From the NCBI GenBank assembly GCA_030530865.1, contig JAUMUC010000003.1, forward strand, positions 105,692-169,691: a stretch of 64,000 bases of DNA, read 5' to 3'. A model generated the notes under the pieces. It worked only from the letters and a program-made list of their open reading frames with translations, searched no databases and was not told the origin of the DNA. Origin of the DNA: Lactobacillus sp. Its GTDB lineage: Bacteria > Bacillota > Bacilli > Lactobacillales > Lactobacillaceae. Below are positions 53,730-63,981 of this stretch, in pieces (the first letter of the stretch is position 1; each line of letters opens with the position of its first letter). Position numbers and translations under genes: made by a program.

Positions 53730-55101
53730 AGCAAGAACACAATATAAATGCCAAACTTGTGGCTACATTTCTGCAAGCTATTTGGGAAGATGTCCAAATT
53801 GTGGTGGTTGGAATCAATTTGTTGAAGAGAAGAAAGTAGTCAAACAAGCCTCAAATAAGGCTCTACCTAGCCAACAAATTTCAGCGATTGGCAATCAAGA
53901 ACCTGTGAAATTAAGTGAAGTTGAGATTAAGGAAGAAAGTCGTTTTCCAACAGAATTTCGTGAACTAGATCGAGTACTTGGTGGCGGAATTGTTAAAGGT
54001 AGCTTGATTTTGCTTGGCGGTGAACCAGGAATTGGTAAATCAACGCTGATGTTGCACGTTACTGGTAAGCTGGCCCTTAAATATAAAGTTTTGTACGTTT
54101 CTGGGGAAGAATCGGCTAGTCAAATCAAGCTTCGGGCCGATCGTTTAGGAATTAGTAGTGATAATTTACTCCTTTATCCAGAAACTAATATGGAAAAAAT
54201 TCGGGAAACGATTGCTGATGAAAATCCCGACTTTGTGGTCATTGATTCGATTCAAACGATGAATGAGCCAAGTCTTGATTCCATGTCTGGCTCAACTGTT
54301 CAGGTGCGTGAAGTAACTAGCGAATTGATGAAGATTGCGAAGATTGATGCGATCACGGTCTTTGTCATTGGTCACGTGACTAAGGAAGGAAACATTGCGG
54401 GTCCTAAAGTCTTGGAACACATGGTGGATACAGTTTTGTATTTTGAAGGTGATGAGCACCATAGTTATCGGATGATTCGGTCGGTTAAAAACCGTTTTGG
54501 GGCAGCAAATGAGATTGGTATTTTTGAAATGGAACATGATGGCTTGGTAGAAGTTTCTAATCCAAGTGCCTTGTTTTTAAAAGATCGCCTGCAAGGATCG
54601 ATTGGTTCGGCGATCGCTGTTTCACTCGAAGGAACAAGACCGATTATGGCAGAAATCGAAGCTTTAGTGACACCGACTGCGTTTGGCTATGCTAAAAGGA
54701 CAACGTCAGGCTTGGACTATAATCGTGCTTCTTTACTACTGGCTGTTTTGGAAAAGCAGGCTAATTTGATGCTCCAAAATCAAGATGCATATTTAACGAC
54801 AGTTGGTGGTATGAAATTGACCGAGCCAGCTCTAGATTTAGCGACTTGTATGGCAATTACCAGTAGTTATAAAAATGTACCAATTTCAGGTGCATATGCT
54901 TTTTGCGGTGAAGTTGGTTTGACTGGCGAAGTTCGACGTGTTACTCAAATTGAGGATCGAATTAAGGAAGCCAGTCAGGTTGGCTTTGAGCGAATTTTTG
55001 TCCCCGCGGCTAATTTTCATAGAATTAATCAGTCAGATTATCAGATTGAAATCATTCCAGTGAAAAGTTTGCCACAGGCAATAAAGTTAGTATTTTCATA
55101 A
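53722..55101 (+). CDS. radA: DNA repair protein RadA (Sms)
   Basis: 459 residues. N-terminal C4 zinc finger CQTCGYISASYLGRCPNCGG, Walker A GGEPGIGKST (~98), the KNRFG motif (VKNRFGAANE) and a C-terminal Lon-like domain. RadA promotes branch migration in recombination and repair. ATG 53722 has GGAGGAG within the end of dut and overlaps it, showing coupling. Confidence 0.95.
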   Translation: MPKARTQYKCQTCGYISASYLGRCPNCGGWNQFVEEKKVVKQASNKALPSQQISAIGNQEPVKLSEVEIKEESRFPTEFRELDRVLGGGIVKGSLILLGGEPGIGKSTLMLHVTGKLALKYKVLYVSGEESASQIKLRADRLGISSDNLLLYPETNMEKIRETIADENPDFVVIDSIQTMNEPSLDSMSGSTVQVREVTSELMKIAKIDAITVFVIGHVTKEGNIAGPKVLEHMVDTVLYFEGDEHHSYRMIRSVKNRFGAANEIGIFEMEHDGLVEVSNPSALFLKDRLQGSIGSAIAVSLEGTRPIMAEIEALVTPTAFGYAKRTTSGLDYNRASLLLAVLEKQANLMLQNQDAYLTTVGGMKLTEPALDLATCMAITSSYKNVPISGAYAFCGEVGLTGEVRRVTQIEDRIKEASQVGFERIFVPAANFHRINQSDYQIEIIPVKSLPQAIKLVFS

Positions 55102-55107
55102 TATTAT

Positions 55108-55136
55108 TTGAGTTCTAGTTGATAGACTAGTAGAAT
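55108..55136 (+). promoter_or_regulatory. Promoter for gltX embedded in an inverted repeat
   Basis: TTGAGT, 17 nt, TAGAAT. The region AATATT...TTCTAGT-tgatag-ACTAG..AATATT forms an imperfect inverted repeat across the promoter (about 55100-55138). Confidence 0.55.
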
Positions 55137-55179
55137 ATTATTGTTTAGAAGAATTTTAAATTTGAAAGAGGCGGCAATT

Positions 55180-56679
55180 TTGGCTAAGAATAAAGTTCGT
55201 GTACGTTATGCACCAAGTCCTACAGGACACTTACACATCGGTAATGCAAGAACTGCATTATTCAACTTCTTGTTTGCAAGACACAACAAGGGTACTTTGG
55301 TGTTGAGAATTGAAGATACTGATTTATCTAGAAACGTTGAAGGTGGATCAGAATCTCAAATGGAAAACTTACACTGGTTAGGTATTGATTGGGATGAAGG
55401 TCCTGATAAGGGCGGAGAATTTGGCCCATATCGCCAATCAGAACGTAAGGATATCTATGACAAGTACATTGACCAATTATTGGCTGAAGGCAAGGCATAC
55501 TTGTCATACAAGACTGAAGAAGAACTTGAAGAACAACGTGAAGAACAACGGGCAATGGGAATTGCACCTCACTACACTTATGAATACGAAGGCATGACTG
55601 CTGAAGAAATCAAAGAAGCACAAGCGGCAGCTGAAGCTAAAGGCTTGAAGCCAGTTGTTCGTATTCATATCCCAGAAATGAAGACTTACGCATGGGATGA
55701 TATTGTTAAGGGTCACTTAAGTTTCGAATCTGATACTATCGGTGGTGACTTTGTTATCCGTAAACGTGATGGTATGCCAACTTACAACTTTGCCGTTGTT
55801 GTTGATGACCACTTGATGGAAATTACGCACGTTTTCCGTGGAGATGACCACATTTCAAACACTCCTAAGCAATTAGTTGTGTACGAAGCATTAGGCTTTG
55901 AACCACCAAAATTTGGTCACATGACTTTGATCATTAACTCAGCAACAGGTAAGAAGCTTTCTAAGCGTGACGAAACTTTGTTGCAATTTATTGAACAATA
56001 CCGTGACCTTGGTTACTTGCCAGAAGCAATGTTTAACTTTATTACTTTGCTTGGTTGGTCTCCAGTTGGTGAAGGTGAAATTTACTCACAACGTGAATTT
56101 ATTAAGCAATTTGATCCAAAGAGATTGAGTAAATCACCAGCAGCCTTTGATCAAAAGAAACTTGAATGGGTAAACAACCAATACATCAAGGATGCAGATC
56201 GTGATACTTTGCTTGACTTGTCATTACACAACTTGCAAGAAGCAGGTTTAGTTGGTGAAGATGTTGATCCTGCACACATGGAATGGATCCGTCAATTAGT
56301 GAACATTTACGCTGGTCAAATGTCATACACTAAGCAAATTGTTGATCTTGCTAAGATTTTCTTCGAAACTCCTGCTAAGTTGACTGAAGAAGAAATCGAA
56401 GAATTGAAGGCTGATGATGCAAGAGTTGTGATCACTGCCTTTGAAAAGCATATTAAGGAAGTAAAGCGATTCACTGCTAAGCAAGCTATGGCTGCAATTC
56501 AAGCAACTCGTGGTGAAACTGGCGTTAAGGGTAGAAAGCTCTTTATGCCAATCAGAATTGCTGCAACTCGTTCAATGGTTGGACCTGGTATGGGTGAAGC
56601 TATCGAATTGATGGGCAAGGACCAAGTTGTTAAGAATGTTGCTCAAACATTAGCTGAAATGGAAAAAGCTGGTTTATAA
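55180..56679 (+). CDS. gltX: Glutamyl-tRNA synthetase
   Basis: Class I synthetase. 499 residues. HIGH version HIGN in [17 protein letters not shown] (~13), KMSKS version KLSKRD (~260), 'DTDLSRN' and '[13 protein letters not shown]' motifs. TTG start at 55180, because [15 protein letters not shown] begins right there and AGAGGCGG lies upstream; an ATG-less extension to 55141 has a non-family N-terminus. In lactobacilli it usually also charges tRNA-Gln for amidation. Confidence 0.94.
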   Translation: MAKNKVRVRYAPSPTGHLHIGNARTALFNFLFARHNKGTLVLRIEDTDLSRNVEGGSESQMENLHWLGIDWDEGPDKGGEFGPYRQSERKDIYDKYIDQLLAEGKAYLSYKTEEELEEQREEQRAMGIAPHYTYEYEGMTAEEIKEAQAAAEAKGLKPVVRIHIPEMKTYAWDDIVKGHLSFESDTIGGDFVIRKRDGMPTYNFAVVVDDHLMEITHVFRGDDHISNTPKQLVVYEALGFEPPKFGHMTLIINSATGKKLSKRDETLLQFIEQYRDLGYLPEAMFNFITLLGWSPVGEGEIYSQREFIKQFDPKRLSKSPAAFDQKKLEWVNNQYIKDADRDTLLDLSLHNLQEAGLVGEDVDPAHMEWIRQLVNIYAGQMSYTKQIVDLAKIFFETPAKLTEEEIEELKADDARVVITAFEKHIKEVKRFTAKQAMAAIQATRGETGVKGRKLFMPIRIAATRSMVGPGMGEAIELMGKDQVVKNVAQTLAEMEKAGL

Positions 56680-56683
56680 AATT

Positions 56684-56710
56684 AAGTCTGCCATGTGGCA
56701 GGCTTTTTTT
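56684..56710 (+). terminator. Terminator after gltX
   Basis: AAGTCTGCC/GGCAGGCTT stem (one G-U) and T-run. Confidence 0.88.
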
Positions 56711-56749
56711 GTTAAAATAGAGTGATTGAGAAAAAAGGAGAGTTGGTCC

Positions 56750-58156
56750 ATGAAAATTTATAATACCTTGACTAGACAAAAGGAAACATTCAAACCTATC
56801 CATGAAGGAACAGTGAAGATGTATGTCTGTGGACCGACTGTCTATAATTACATTCACATTGGTAACGCTAGAAGTATTGTGGCGTTTGATACGATTAGAC
56901 GTTACTTTGAATACAAAAAAATGCAGGTAACTTTCGTTTCCAACTTTACTGATGTTGACGATAAAATGATCAACGAAGCTGCTAAGGAAGGCATTACTGT
57001 ACCGGAATTAGCTGAAAAGTTTATTGCCGCTTTTTTGAAAGATACCAAAGCACTTAACGTGGAAAGAGCTACTGTTAATCCGCGAGCTACCCATGAAATT
57101 CCAGAAATCATTAGCTTTATCGAAAAACTGATTGAAAAAGGTTATGCCTATGAAGTTGATGGTGACGTTTATTATCGTGTAAAGAAGTTCCCTAACTATG
57201 GGGCTTTGGCTGGTAAAAAGATTGATGAACTTGAAGCAGGTGCTTCTGAACACGTTGATGAAACAGAACAAAACCGCAAGGAAGATCTATTAGATTTTGC
57301 ACTTTGGAAAGCTCAAAAGGGTGATGAAATCGCTTGGAATTCTCCTTGGGGCAAGGGGCGTCCAGGTTGGCACATTGAATGTTCAGTCATGAGTACTAAA
57401 TATTTAGGTGATACTTTTGACATTCACGGTGGTGGACAAGACTTGGAATTCCCACACCACGAAAATGAAATTGCTCAAAGTGAAGCCAAAACCGGTCAGA
57501 AGTTTGTTAACTACTGGATGCACAATGGTTTTGTGACTGTTGGGGATGAAAAAATGTCCAAGTCACTTAATAACTTCGTGACTGTGCATGATATGTTAGA
57601 AAAAGTGGATCCACAAGTCGTTCGTTTCTTTATGTCTAGCGTTCATTACCGCCGTCAAATTAATTTTTCTGATGATAACTTACGGCAAGCAGAAACTAAC
57701 TTGCATTATTTCAAGAATACCTTGGAAAGTTTGCACTATCGCTTAAAAGATGAAACTGATCAAGTTGATGAAGACTTGCGAGTAGCTTTGACTAAAACTG
57801 AAACAGAATTTGAATTGGCAATGGATGATGACTTTAACGTTCAAAACGCGTTGACTTCAATTCACCAATTCTTGACGCTTTTGAATCAAAAGTTAAATGA
57901 AACTGCAATTGATCATGAGGCTTTGCTTGATAGTGAAAAGCATATAGCTGCTTGGCTAAAAGTCTTTGGAATTGATGTTAATGAATGGACCGAAGCTCAA
58001 GATGGCGATGCGGAAATTGATGCATTAGTGAAAAAGCGTGATGAAGCTAGAAAAGCTAAAGATTGGGCTACAAGTGATCAAATTAGAGACCAATTGAAGG
58101 ACATGGGAATTACCTTACTAGATACACCAAATGGAACGAGGTGGAGTCGTGACTGA
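56750..58156 (+). CDS. cysS: Cysteinyl-tRNA synthetase
   Basis: 468 residues. HIGH version in [16 protein letters not shown] (~30), zinc ligands including Cys 29 and C in [16 protein letters not shown], and KMSKS (~269). Start ATG 56750 has GGAGAG upstream. The stop overlaps mrnC by 8 nt. Order gltX-cysS-mrnC-rlmB-sigH is the conserved Bacilli arrangement. Confidence 0.95.
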   Translation: MKIYNTLTRQKETFKPIHEGTVKMYVCGPTVYNYIHIGNARSIVAFDTIRRYFEYKKMQVTFVSNFTDVDDKMINEAAKEGITVPELAEKFIAAFLKDTKALNVERATVNPRATHEIPEIISFIEKLIEKGYAYEVDGDVYYRVKKFPNYGALAGKKIDELEAGASEHVDETEQNRKEDLLDFALWKAQKGDEIAWNSPWGKGRPGWHIECSVMSTKYLGDTFDIHGGGQDLEFPHHENEIAQSEAKTGQKFVNYWMHNGFVTVGDEKMSKSLNNFVTVHDMLEKVDPQVVRFFMSSVHYRRQINFSDDNLRQAETNLHYFKNTLESLHYRLKDETDQVDEDLRVALTKTETEFELAMDDDFNVQNALTSIHQFLTLLNQKLNETAIDHEALLDSEKHIAAWLKVFGIDVNEWTEAQDGDAEIDALVKKRDEARKAKDWATSDQIRDQLKDMGITLLDTPNGTRWSRD

Positions 58157-58559
58157 TTATCGGACATTAAGCGGTCAAACATTAGCGTATTACGGGGATG
58201 CCGTTTACGAAGTTAGAATTAGGAAGCATTTAATTGATCAAGGAATTGTGAAACCCCAAGTTTTGCAACGAATTGCGACACACTATGTTTCAGCCAAAGC
58301 TCAAGCAGAATTAATTGAGTTGATGCTGGATCAAACGATGCTTTCTGAAGAAGAAGTCTTGATTTATAAGCGTGGCCGTAATGCCAAAACTTATACGAAA
58401 GCAAAAAATACCAATATTAAAACCTATCAAAAATCAACTGGCTTTGAAGCGTTGCTAGGATTTTTATCATTAAAAGGTGAAAGTGATCGAGTAACTGAAT
58501 TGATTGATTGGTGTATTGCATACGTCGATAAAGAAAGGGCCGAAAAGAATGGCAAATGA
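58149..58559 (+). CDS. mrnC: Mini-ribonuclease 3
   Basis: 136 residues, RNase III catalytic domain without dsRNA-binding domain. [12 protein letters not shown] holds the catalytic Asp, and the '[20 protein letters not shown]' stretch is typical. Matures 23S rRNA in Bacillus. GTG start with GAGGTGGAG just upstream; overlaps cysS and the next gene, indicating coupled translation. Confidence 0.93.
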   Translation: MTDYRTLSGQTLAYYGDAVYEVRIRKHLIDQGIVKPQVLQRIATHYVSAKAQAELIELMLDQTMLSEEEVLIYKRGRNAKTYTKAKNTNIKTYQKSTGFEALLGFLSLKGESDRVTELIDWCIAYVDKERAEKNGK

Positions 58560-59289
58560 TGCAGGTGAAATTGTCTTTGGTAGACATGCTGGACTAGATT
58601 ATTTAAAAAATAATGAGGCCACTAAGATTAATAAGGTCTTTTTGCAAAGTGGGGTTCAAGCTGAATTTGCACAAGAAGTTTTAGCTATTTGCAAACAAAA
58701 GCGAATTGTCGTGCAAGATGCTCCAAAGAAAAAATTGGATCAATTAGTGAACGGCGGTAATCACCAAGGATTAGTCATCATGATTCCTAGTTTTGAATAT
58801 GCTGATTACGATCAAAAAATGGCTGAACTTGGAGATGATAGTTTCATTTTGATGCTTGATAGTATTGAAGATCCTCACAATTTAGGTTCAATTTTGCGTA
58901 CAGCTGATGCTACAGGGGTTGATTTAGTGATTATTCCTAAGCGTCATGCTAGTGGATTAACGAGTGTGGTTGCTAAAACAAGTACTGGCGCGATTGATTA
59001 TGTGCCAGTTTGTCGTGTGAATAATTTGACGCAAACTATTAAAGATTTGAAGGACCGAGGCTACTGGGTCTTTGGTACAGATATGAAGGGCCAAGATTAT
59101 ACTGAATGGAATGCCAAGGGCAAGACGGTTTTAGTAATTGGCAATGAAGGTAAGGGGATTAGTCCACTTGTCAAAAAGCAAATGGATCAAATGCTTACTC
59201 TCCCAATGGTTGGACATGTGCAAAGTTTAAATGCCAGCGTTGCAACTGGTATTTTGCTTTACCAAATGATGCGAACTCGATACAAATAG
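58549..59289 (+). CDS. rlmB: 23S rRNA (guanosine-2'-O-)-methyltransferase RlmB (TrmH family)
   Basis: 246 residues. SPOUT fold with 'LDSIEDPHNLGSILRTADATG' (motif 1), GNEGKGIS (motif 2) and 'MVGHVQSLNASVATGILLY' (motif 3). The N-terminal L30e-like substrate-binding part starts at FGRHAGLDYL. ATG 58549 overlaps mrnC by 11 nt. Methylates G2251-equivalent of 23S rRNA by analogy. Confidence 0.92.
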   Translation: MANDAGEIVFGRHAGLDYLKNNEATKINKVFLQSGVQAEFAQEVLAICKQKRIVVQDAPKKKLDQLVNGGNHQGLVIMIPSFEYADYDQKMAELGDDSFILMLDSIEDPHNLGSILRTADATGVDLVIIPKRHASGLTSVVAKTSTGAIDYVPVCRVNNLTQTIKDLKDRGYWVFGTDMKGQDYTEWNAKGKTVLVIGNEGKGISPLVKKQMDQMLTLPMVGHVQSLNASVATGILLYQMMRTRYK

Positions 59290-59382
59290 TGCCAAAGTGT
59301 CCAATTTAAACACCTGTTTGGTTATGGGCGACTAGGTCCTTTAACTATGCTATTTCCATATTAACTTATGGAGGTGGTCTAG

Positions 59383-59934
59383 TTGAAAGACCAAGAATTG
59401 ATTAAACTAGTGCAGTTAGGGGATGAAAGAGCCCTACTAGAACTGTACGATCGCTACCGCTGGGTGATTTGCAAAATGCAAAAGGACTACTATGTTAGCG
59501 GAATGGAACCAGCAGATTGGGAGCAGGAAGGTTTATTAATTTGCTACCAATCGGCTCTTGAATTTCAGGAAGAATTGGGCACCTGGCGGGGATATTTTTA
59601 TACTCGAGTCTCCAATTTTGCTAAATCACAAGTCAGGAAAGCTTTGTCAGTCAAACGACAGGCTAATCAAAGATGTATGTCCCATGAGCGTTTGCTGGAA
59701 AAGAAGATGCTGAAAAAGAGCCTCAGTAATACGAATGAGATTATGGCAATTCCGAGCTCAGAAGTGTTTGATGACTTGTGTGGCAAAGTTAATCGGATGG
59801 AACTAGCGGGTTTGATGTTCTTTTCAGGAAAAATCTCGTTAGAAGAGACATGTCTGCTTTTTGGCCATGAAAAAGAAACGATATTGAAAACAAAAAGTTC
59901 GCTATATCGCTTGATGAATAAAATAATATATTAG
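59383..59934 (+). CDS. Sigma factor, SigH/ComX-like
   Basis: 183 residues. Region 2 core is visible: 'LYDRYRWVICKMQKDYYVSG', 'PADWEQEGLLICYQSALEFQEELGTWRGYFYTRV'. Region 4 is short and weak. Position after rlmB matches sigH in Bacillus (rlmB-sigH-secE), and in lactobacilli such genes resemble competence sigma factors. TTG start with GGAGGTGG upstream. A competence or stationary role is inference. Confidence 0.75.
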   Translation: MKDQELIKLVQLGDERALLELYDRYRWVICKMQKDYYVSGMEPADWEQEGLLICYQSALEFQEELGTWRGYFYTRVSNFAKSQVRKALSVKRQANQRCMSHERLLEKKMLKKSLSNTNEIMAIPSSEVFDDLCGKVNRMELAGLMFFSGKISLEETCLLFGHEKETILKTKSSLYRLMNKIIY

Positions 59935-59942
59935 GAGTCTTT

Positions 59943-60122
59943 ATGGATAACTTTTTAGATTTAAAATTAGAAGGATCAGATAAAACTAATCGTGCGCTCT
60001 TGTGGGATTATTTTATGGAAGAAGCCGGAAATGATGCCAGAAGAGCTGAAAGTATGATGGCACCGTACTTAAACAAAGATCAAGCTGCAGTACAAACCTT
60101 GCTTGATCAAATTAAAAAATAA
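59943..60122 (+). CDS. Small acidic helical protein, unknown
   Basis: 59 residues, AGGAG site 5 nt before the ATG, 8 nt after the sigma factor stop. Composition suggests soluble helices (LEGSDKTNRALLWDYFMEEA ... YLNKDQAAVQTLLDQIKK). No family recognised. Tight linkage to the sigma gene suggests cotranscription and perhaps a regulatory partner. Confidence 0.65.
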   Translation: MDNFLDLKLEGSDKTNRALLWDYFMEEAGNDARRAESMMAPYLNKDQAAVQTLLDQIKK

Positions 60123-60184
60123 CAAAAATAGAATTTTAAGCAAAAATATTTGTAATATAACAAAACATATGAAATAATAAAAAA

Positions 60185-60268
60185 CAGGAGTTAATAAAAC
60201 TCCTGAAATCCATATATGGTAGTTGATGAGATTTGACCATCACTGGCAATTGCCTGTGGTGGTTTTTT
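60185..60268 (+). terminator. Hairpin plus rho-independent terminator
   Basis: First hairpin CAGGAGTT/AACTCCTG (60185-60205) has no T-run. Second, 60236-60263, is ACCATCAC/GTGGTGGT with inner GGCA/TGCC, followed by six T. The stretch 60123-60184 between the small protein and the hairpins is AT-rich and shows nothing else. Confidence 0.75.
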
Positions 60269-60279
60269 GTTGCCCTTTT

Positions 60280-61020
60280 TTAAGCTCTTAGAAAGTCTAA
60301 ACTCTTTTTATAATATTGTTTAGCATAGCCCATGGCATGGTGTTGACCAGGAATAGTTTCCAAAATAACTGATTGGTCATTTTTAGACAAAGCTGCAATA
60401 AAATCTAAAACAGAGCTCATGCTGGTTAACTCATGGGTTGAGTTGTACATCTTGAGTTGACCTAAATGCTTGAGATCATAATTTTTAACATCGAGTTTTT
60501 GCAAAACTTGAGGATCTTCACTTCCTGTATAGGCCAAAGTGAACAGCTTGTAAAAGGCTTCATTATCATCGTGGCTTGGAACAGTATCTTGATGCGTCTC
60601 AATGAATTTAGAAAATTCAACAGGTGCAGACCATGTCACCGTCTTAAAACCAAAAAGGCCTGCCAAATAAAGCGCCATAGTTCCACCGCAACTAGCACCA
60701 ATTTGCATGATATTAGCTTGATCATCGTCATCAGTGAAATCACTTGCCAATAACCATTTGGTAAAGGTGAGAGCATCTTCGTGAGCAGCTGGAAATTTAG
60801 CTTGATCTGCAAGACGATAGTCAGGGATGAAAGTCATAAAACCAGCGTTGGCAAAATCAACGCCCCAAGTTTTGAGACTATCTTTATCGCCGGTGATCCA
60901 GCCACCGCCATGCCAAAAAATCAAAATTTTGGTATCACTAGTAGTTTCGTTAGGATAATAAATATCCGTTTTTAGTTGTCTAGTTTCATCATAAATGACG
61001 TCTTTTCTGATTTGGACCAT
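60280..61020 (-). CDS. Alpha/beta hydrolase (esterase/lipase-like)
   Basis: 246 residues. Oxyanion motif HGGGW (~36), nucleophile GASCGG (Ser ~110) and a C-terminal His (PGQHHAMGY). Resembles the HSL/carboxylesterase type. No signal peptide; cytoplasmic. AAAGGTG before the ATG. Substrate unknown. Confidence 0.85.
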   Translation of the reverse strand: MVQIRKDVIYDETRQLKTDIYYPNETTSDTKILIFWHGGGWITGDKDSLKTWGVDFANAGFMTFIPDYRLADQAKFPAAHEDALTFTKWLLASDFTDDDDQANIMQIGASCGGTMALYLAGLFGFKTVTWSAPVEFSKFIETHQDTVPSHDDNEAFYKLFTLAYTGSEDPQVLQKLDVKNYDLKHLGQLKMYNSTHELTSMSSVLDFIAALSKNDQSVILETIPGQHHAMGYAKQYYKKSLDFLRA

Positions 61021-61138
61021 TATTTTTCACCTTTCTAATTCTTAATTATTGGTAATACCTGCGTAATCTTTTATGCTTAACTTCTATTTTTTGATAAAAT
61101 TAATTATTATTCAAGTGTTTTAATTGGAGGAAAAGTGA

Positions 61139-61744
61139 ATGCATTTATCACCTAAAGCCTCTCGTAGGTTAATTAGCATCTTGACTATTGTTAGTATTGT
61201 CTTGATTTGTATCCTAGTTTTTTATTGGTATAAATTAGGAATTTTTACAAATCAAGCTAGAATGAAAGAATATCTTGCAAATAAAAAAGTGATTGGACCA
61301 CTTTTCTTCATTTTGATTCAAATTGTTCAAGTTGTGGTTCCGATTATTCCCGGTGGTGTTTCGCTGATTGGTGGGGTTGTCTTTTTTGGCCCATGGTGGG
61401 GCTTTGTTTATAACTATGTTGGTATTTGTATCGGTAGTTTAATCAATTTCTTTTTGGCAAGATATTATGGACGTCCATTTATTTTGTACATTATTTCAGA
61501 AGAAACGCTGGATAAACATCTTAATTGGACTAAAAACCAAAAGCGTTTTGACTGGATTTTTGCCCTTTGTATCCTAGCTCCAGCAGCACCTGATGATGTC
61601 CTTTGTTTTGTAGCAGGACTTACAGATATGAGCTTTTGGAAGTACTTCTGGATCATTATTTTGTGTAAACCATGGACGATCGCCGTCTACAGTCTAGGCT
61701 TAATCTATGGTAGCAAGTTTATTATGAAGTTATTTGGAGCATGA
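61139..61744 (+). CDS. TVP38/TMEM64 (DedA-like) membrane protein
   Basis: 201 residues with about five membrane segments, and the family signature 'PGGVSLIGGVVFFGPWWGF' followed by 'FLARYYGRPF'. The group is linked to lipid scrambling and membrane integrity; specific role unknown. GGAGG 7 nt before the ATG. The last codon overlaps the acetyltransferase start (ATGA). Confidence 0.85.
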   Translation: MHLSPKASRRLISILTIVSIVLICILVFYWYKLGIFTNQARMKEYLANKKVIGPLFFILIQIVQVVVPIIPGGVSLIGGVVFFGPWWGFVYNYVGICIGSLINFFLARYYGRPFILYIISEETLDKHLNWTKNQKRFDWIFALCILAPAAPDDVLCFVAGLTDMSFWKYFWIIILCKPWTIAVYSLGLIYGSKFIMKLFGA

Positions 61745-62250
61745 TTACTTTAAGAAAAATTAATTCAAAAGATGCTCAAGTGCTGCTTAAGTGGGGAAGA
61801 GATCCTTACTATCATGAGTTAGCTGGCTTTGCTAATTATAGTGACTTGAACATGGCAAAAGCAGCTGTTAGTGTTTTTAGACAACGCCCAGCAAGCTATG
61901 CCATCGATTTAGATGGAAAAATGATTGGACTGTTGGAGTTTTATCCTAAAGAGCCCAATGAAGAAATTCAAGAAGTGGGCTTTTTAATTGATAAAGACTA
62001 TCAAGGCCGTGGCTATATGCAACAAGCTTTGAAGCTAGGCTTAGAAAAAGCTTTTAGAGAAGCAAAAGAAATCTGGGCTGGATGCTATGAATTTAATGAA
62101 AAGCCACAAAAATTACTCGAAAAATTCGGCTTTGAATATCAATACACCATTGATCAAAAATACTTGCCAAGTTTTGTCGAAAATAATGAAAAATTTTATT
62201 TGCTAAATCGAGAACGTTGGAATAGAATAATAGAAAACACGAAAGCCTAA
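61741..62250 (+). CDS. GNAT N-acetyltransferase
   Basis: 169 residues. 'FLIDKDYQGRGYMQQALK' is the acetyl-CoA loop (~88). RimJ-like overall pattern; substrate unknown. Overlaps the upstream gene by 4 nt, so the two are translationally coupled. Its 3' end carries the promoter of the serS T-box. Confidence 0.85.
   Translation: MITLRKINSKDAQVLLKWGRDPYYHELAGFANYSDLNMAKAAVSVFRQRPASYAIDLDGKMIGLLEFYPKEPNEEIQEVGFLIDKDYQGRGYMQQALKLGLEKAFREAKEIWAGCYEFNEKPQKLLEKFGFEYQYTIDQKYLPSFVENNEKFYLLNRERWNRIIENTKA
62200..62228 (+). promoter_or_regulatory. Promoter for the T-box-serS unit
   Basis: TTGCTA, 17 nt, TAGAAT, inside the end of the GNAT gene. Confidence 0.6.
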
Positions 62251-62453
62251 GACTACTTCAGAGAGTTCACGGTTGGTGTGAGTGAACGGATGTCGCTTCC
62301 AGCTTTCAATCAAGTGGGCAATTAATAGTTGCACGGTAAGCACCGTTATCGCTATGTTGAGCGCAGTTACTATATGGGTAGCTGAATTTGGGTGGCACCG
62401 CGAAGACTATAGAGAGCCGATTCGTCCCATTGTTGGATGAGTCGGCTCTTTTT
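62235..62453 (+). promoter_or_regulatory. T-box riboswitch of serS
   Basis: The leader contains the conserved T-box TGGGTGGCACCGCG (62389-62402), a Stem I region around 62260-62310, a Stem III CGGTAA/CACCG-type hairpin near 62333-62350, and a terminator AGAGCCGA/TCGGCTCT with T-run (62413-62453). Uncharged tRNA-Ser should favour antitermination. I could not fix the specifier codon with confidence. Confidence 0.92.
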
Positions 62454-62476
62454 GATTTTTTCGGAGGTATTTTTCG

Positions 62477-63787
62477 ATGTTAGATATCAAAGTTATCCGT
62501 GAACGCTTAGATTGGGCTAAAGAAAAGCTTGCAACTAGAGGCGTTAAACCAGAAACTTTAGACGAATTGGTTGAAATTGATGCCAAGCGTCGTGAAGCCA
62601 TGACTAAGGCTGAACAATTGAAGGCACAAAGAAACGATGTTTCTAAGCAAATTGCTGAAGCTAAGAGAAATCATGAAGATGCTGATACTGCAATTGCTCG
62701 TATGCGTGAAGTTGGTGAAGAAATTAAGGAATTAGATGCTAAAATTGCTGAACTTAAAGAAAAGCAAACATACATCTTGCTTCGTTTGCCAAACTTCCCT
62801 GATGATTCAGACCCAATCGGACCAGATGAAAGTTACAACCAAGAAGTTCGTAAGTGGCATGAAGTTACTAAGTTTGACTTTGAACCTAAGGCTCACTGGG
62901 ATATCGGTACAGATTTAGATATTTTGGATTGGGACCGTGGTGCCAAGGTATCTGGTGCACGTTTTGTATACTACAAGGGTGCAGGTGCACTTTTGGAACG
63001 TGCGGTTTTCAACTTCTTCTTAGATGAAAACATGAAGGCTGGTTACACTGAAGTTTTACCACCATACTTGGTAAACGATGCTTCAATGCAAGGTACTGGT
63101 CAATTCCCTAAGTTTAAGGAAGATGTTTACACTATTGTCGATAACGATGATCCTGATAAGCCACTTGACTTAACTTTGATTCCAACTGCCGAAGTACCTT
63201 TGGTTAACTACTTTAGAGATGAAATCATTAAAGGCGACAAGTTGCCAATCAATGTAACTGCTTTATCTCCAGCATTCAGAAGTGAAGCTGGTTCAGCAGG
63301 TCGTGATACTCGTGGTTTGATCAGAATGCACGAATTTAGAAAAGTAGAAATGGTTAAGATTTGTGCTGAAGATAAGTCATGGGAAGAATTAGATAAGTTG
63401 ACTGGCCAAGCTGAACACTTATTGCAAAAATTGAACTTGCCATACCACGTAGTTGCTTTATCAACTGGGGATGCAAGTTTCACTAGTGCTAAGACTTACG
63501 ACCTTGAAGTTTGGATGCCACAACAAAACAAGTACCGCGAAATTTCAAGTTGTTCAAACTGTACTGACTTCCAAGCTAGAAGAGCACAAATCCGTTACCG
63601 TGATGAAGATGGCAAGTTACACTTAGCACATACTTTGAACGGATCAGGTTTAGCTGTAGGACGTACTGTTGCTGCGATTTTGGAAAACTACCAAAATGAA
63701 GATGGTACAGTTACTGTTCCAGAAGTTTTAGTACCTTACATGCATGGTATGACTAAGATTGTTAAGGAACCAGATTTCTTTAAGTAA
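62477..63787 (+). CDS. serS: Seryl-tRNA synthetase
   Basis: 436 residues. N-terminal coiled-coil arm (about 30-105, Lys/Glu-rich) that contacts the long variable arm of tRNA-Ser; class II motif 2 '[20 protein letters not shown]' (~275) and motif 3 '[18 protein letters not shown]' (~390). GGAGG before the ATG. Controlled by the T-box upstream. Confidence 0.96.
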   Translation: MLDIKVIRERLDWAKEKLATRGVKPETLDELVEIDAKRREAMTKAEQLKAQRNDVSKQIAEAKRNHEDADTAIARMREVGEEIKELDAKIAELKEKQTYILLRLPNFPDDSDPIGPDESYNQEVRKWHEVTKFDFEPKAHWDIGTDLDILDWDRGAKVSGARFVYYKGAGALLERAVFNFFLDENMKAGYTEVLPPYLVNDASMQGTGQFPKFKEDVYTIVDNDDPDKPLDLTLIPTAEVPLVNYFRDEIIKGDKLPINVTALSPAFRSEAGSAGRDTRGLIRMHEFRKVEMVKICAEDKSWEELDKLTGQAEHLLQKLNLPYHVVALSTGDASFTSAKTYDLEVWMPQQNKYREISSCSNCTDFQARRAQIRYRDEDGKLHLAHTLNGSGLAVGRTVAAILENYQNEDGTVTVPEVLVPYMHGMTKIVKEPDFFK

Positions 63788-63797
63788 AATATAGAAT

Positions 63798-63823
63798 AAA
63801 AGCCCTGTTTAAAGGGCTTTTTT
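63798..63823 (+). terminator. Terminator after serS
   Basis: AAAAGCCCT/AGGGCTTTT stem, TTTA-type loop and T-run. Confidence 0.9.
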
Positions 63824-63861
63824 CTTTGCTGAAAAAGTTGAAATTTTATTGCATAAATTCG

Positions 63862-63890
63862 TTGACAGACTATAGTCTGGCTGGTAATAT
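63862..63890 (+). promoter_or_regulatory. Tandem promoter P1, probably for an rRNA operon
   Basis: TTGACA, 17 nt, TAATAT. The spacer contains the palindrome AGACTATAGTCT. Followed by TTTAAATGTCGTCACG. Confidence 0.65.
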
Positions 63891-63952
63891 ATTTAAATGT
63901 CGTCACGTGATTGTGACAGACAAATATAACTTAATAAAATCGAATAAAGTTG

Positions 63953-63981
63953 TTGACTTTAAACGACTGAAGAGTTATATT
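63953..63981 (+). promoter_or_regulatory. Tandem promoter P2, probably for an rRNA operon
   Basis: TTGACT, 17 nt, TATATT, 91 nt after P1. Followed by ATTAAATGTCGTCGCG, a near copy of the P1 start region. The RNA gene itself would be past the right edge. Confidence 0.65.
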
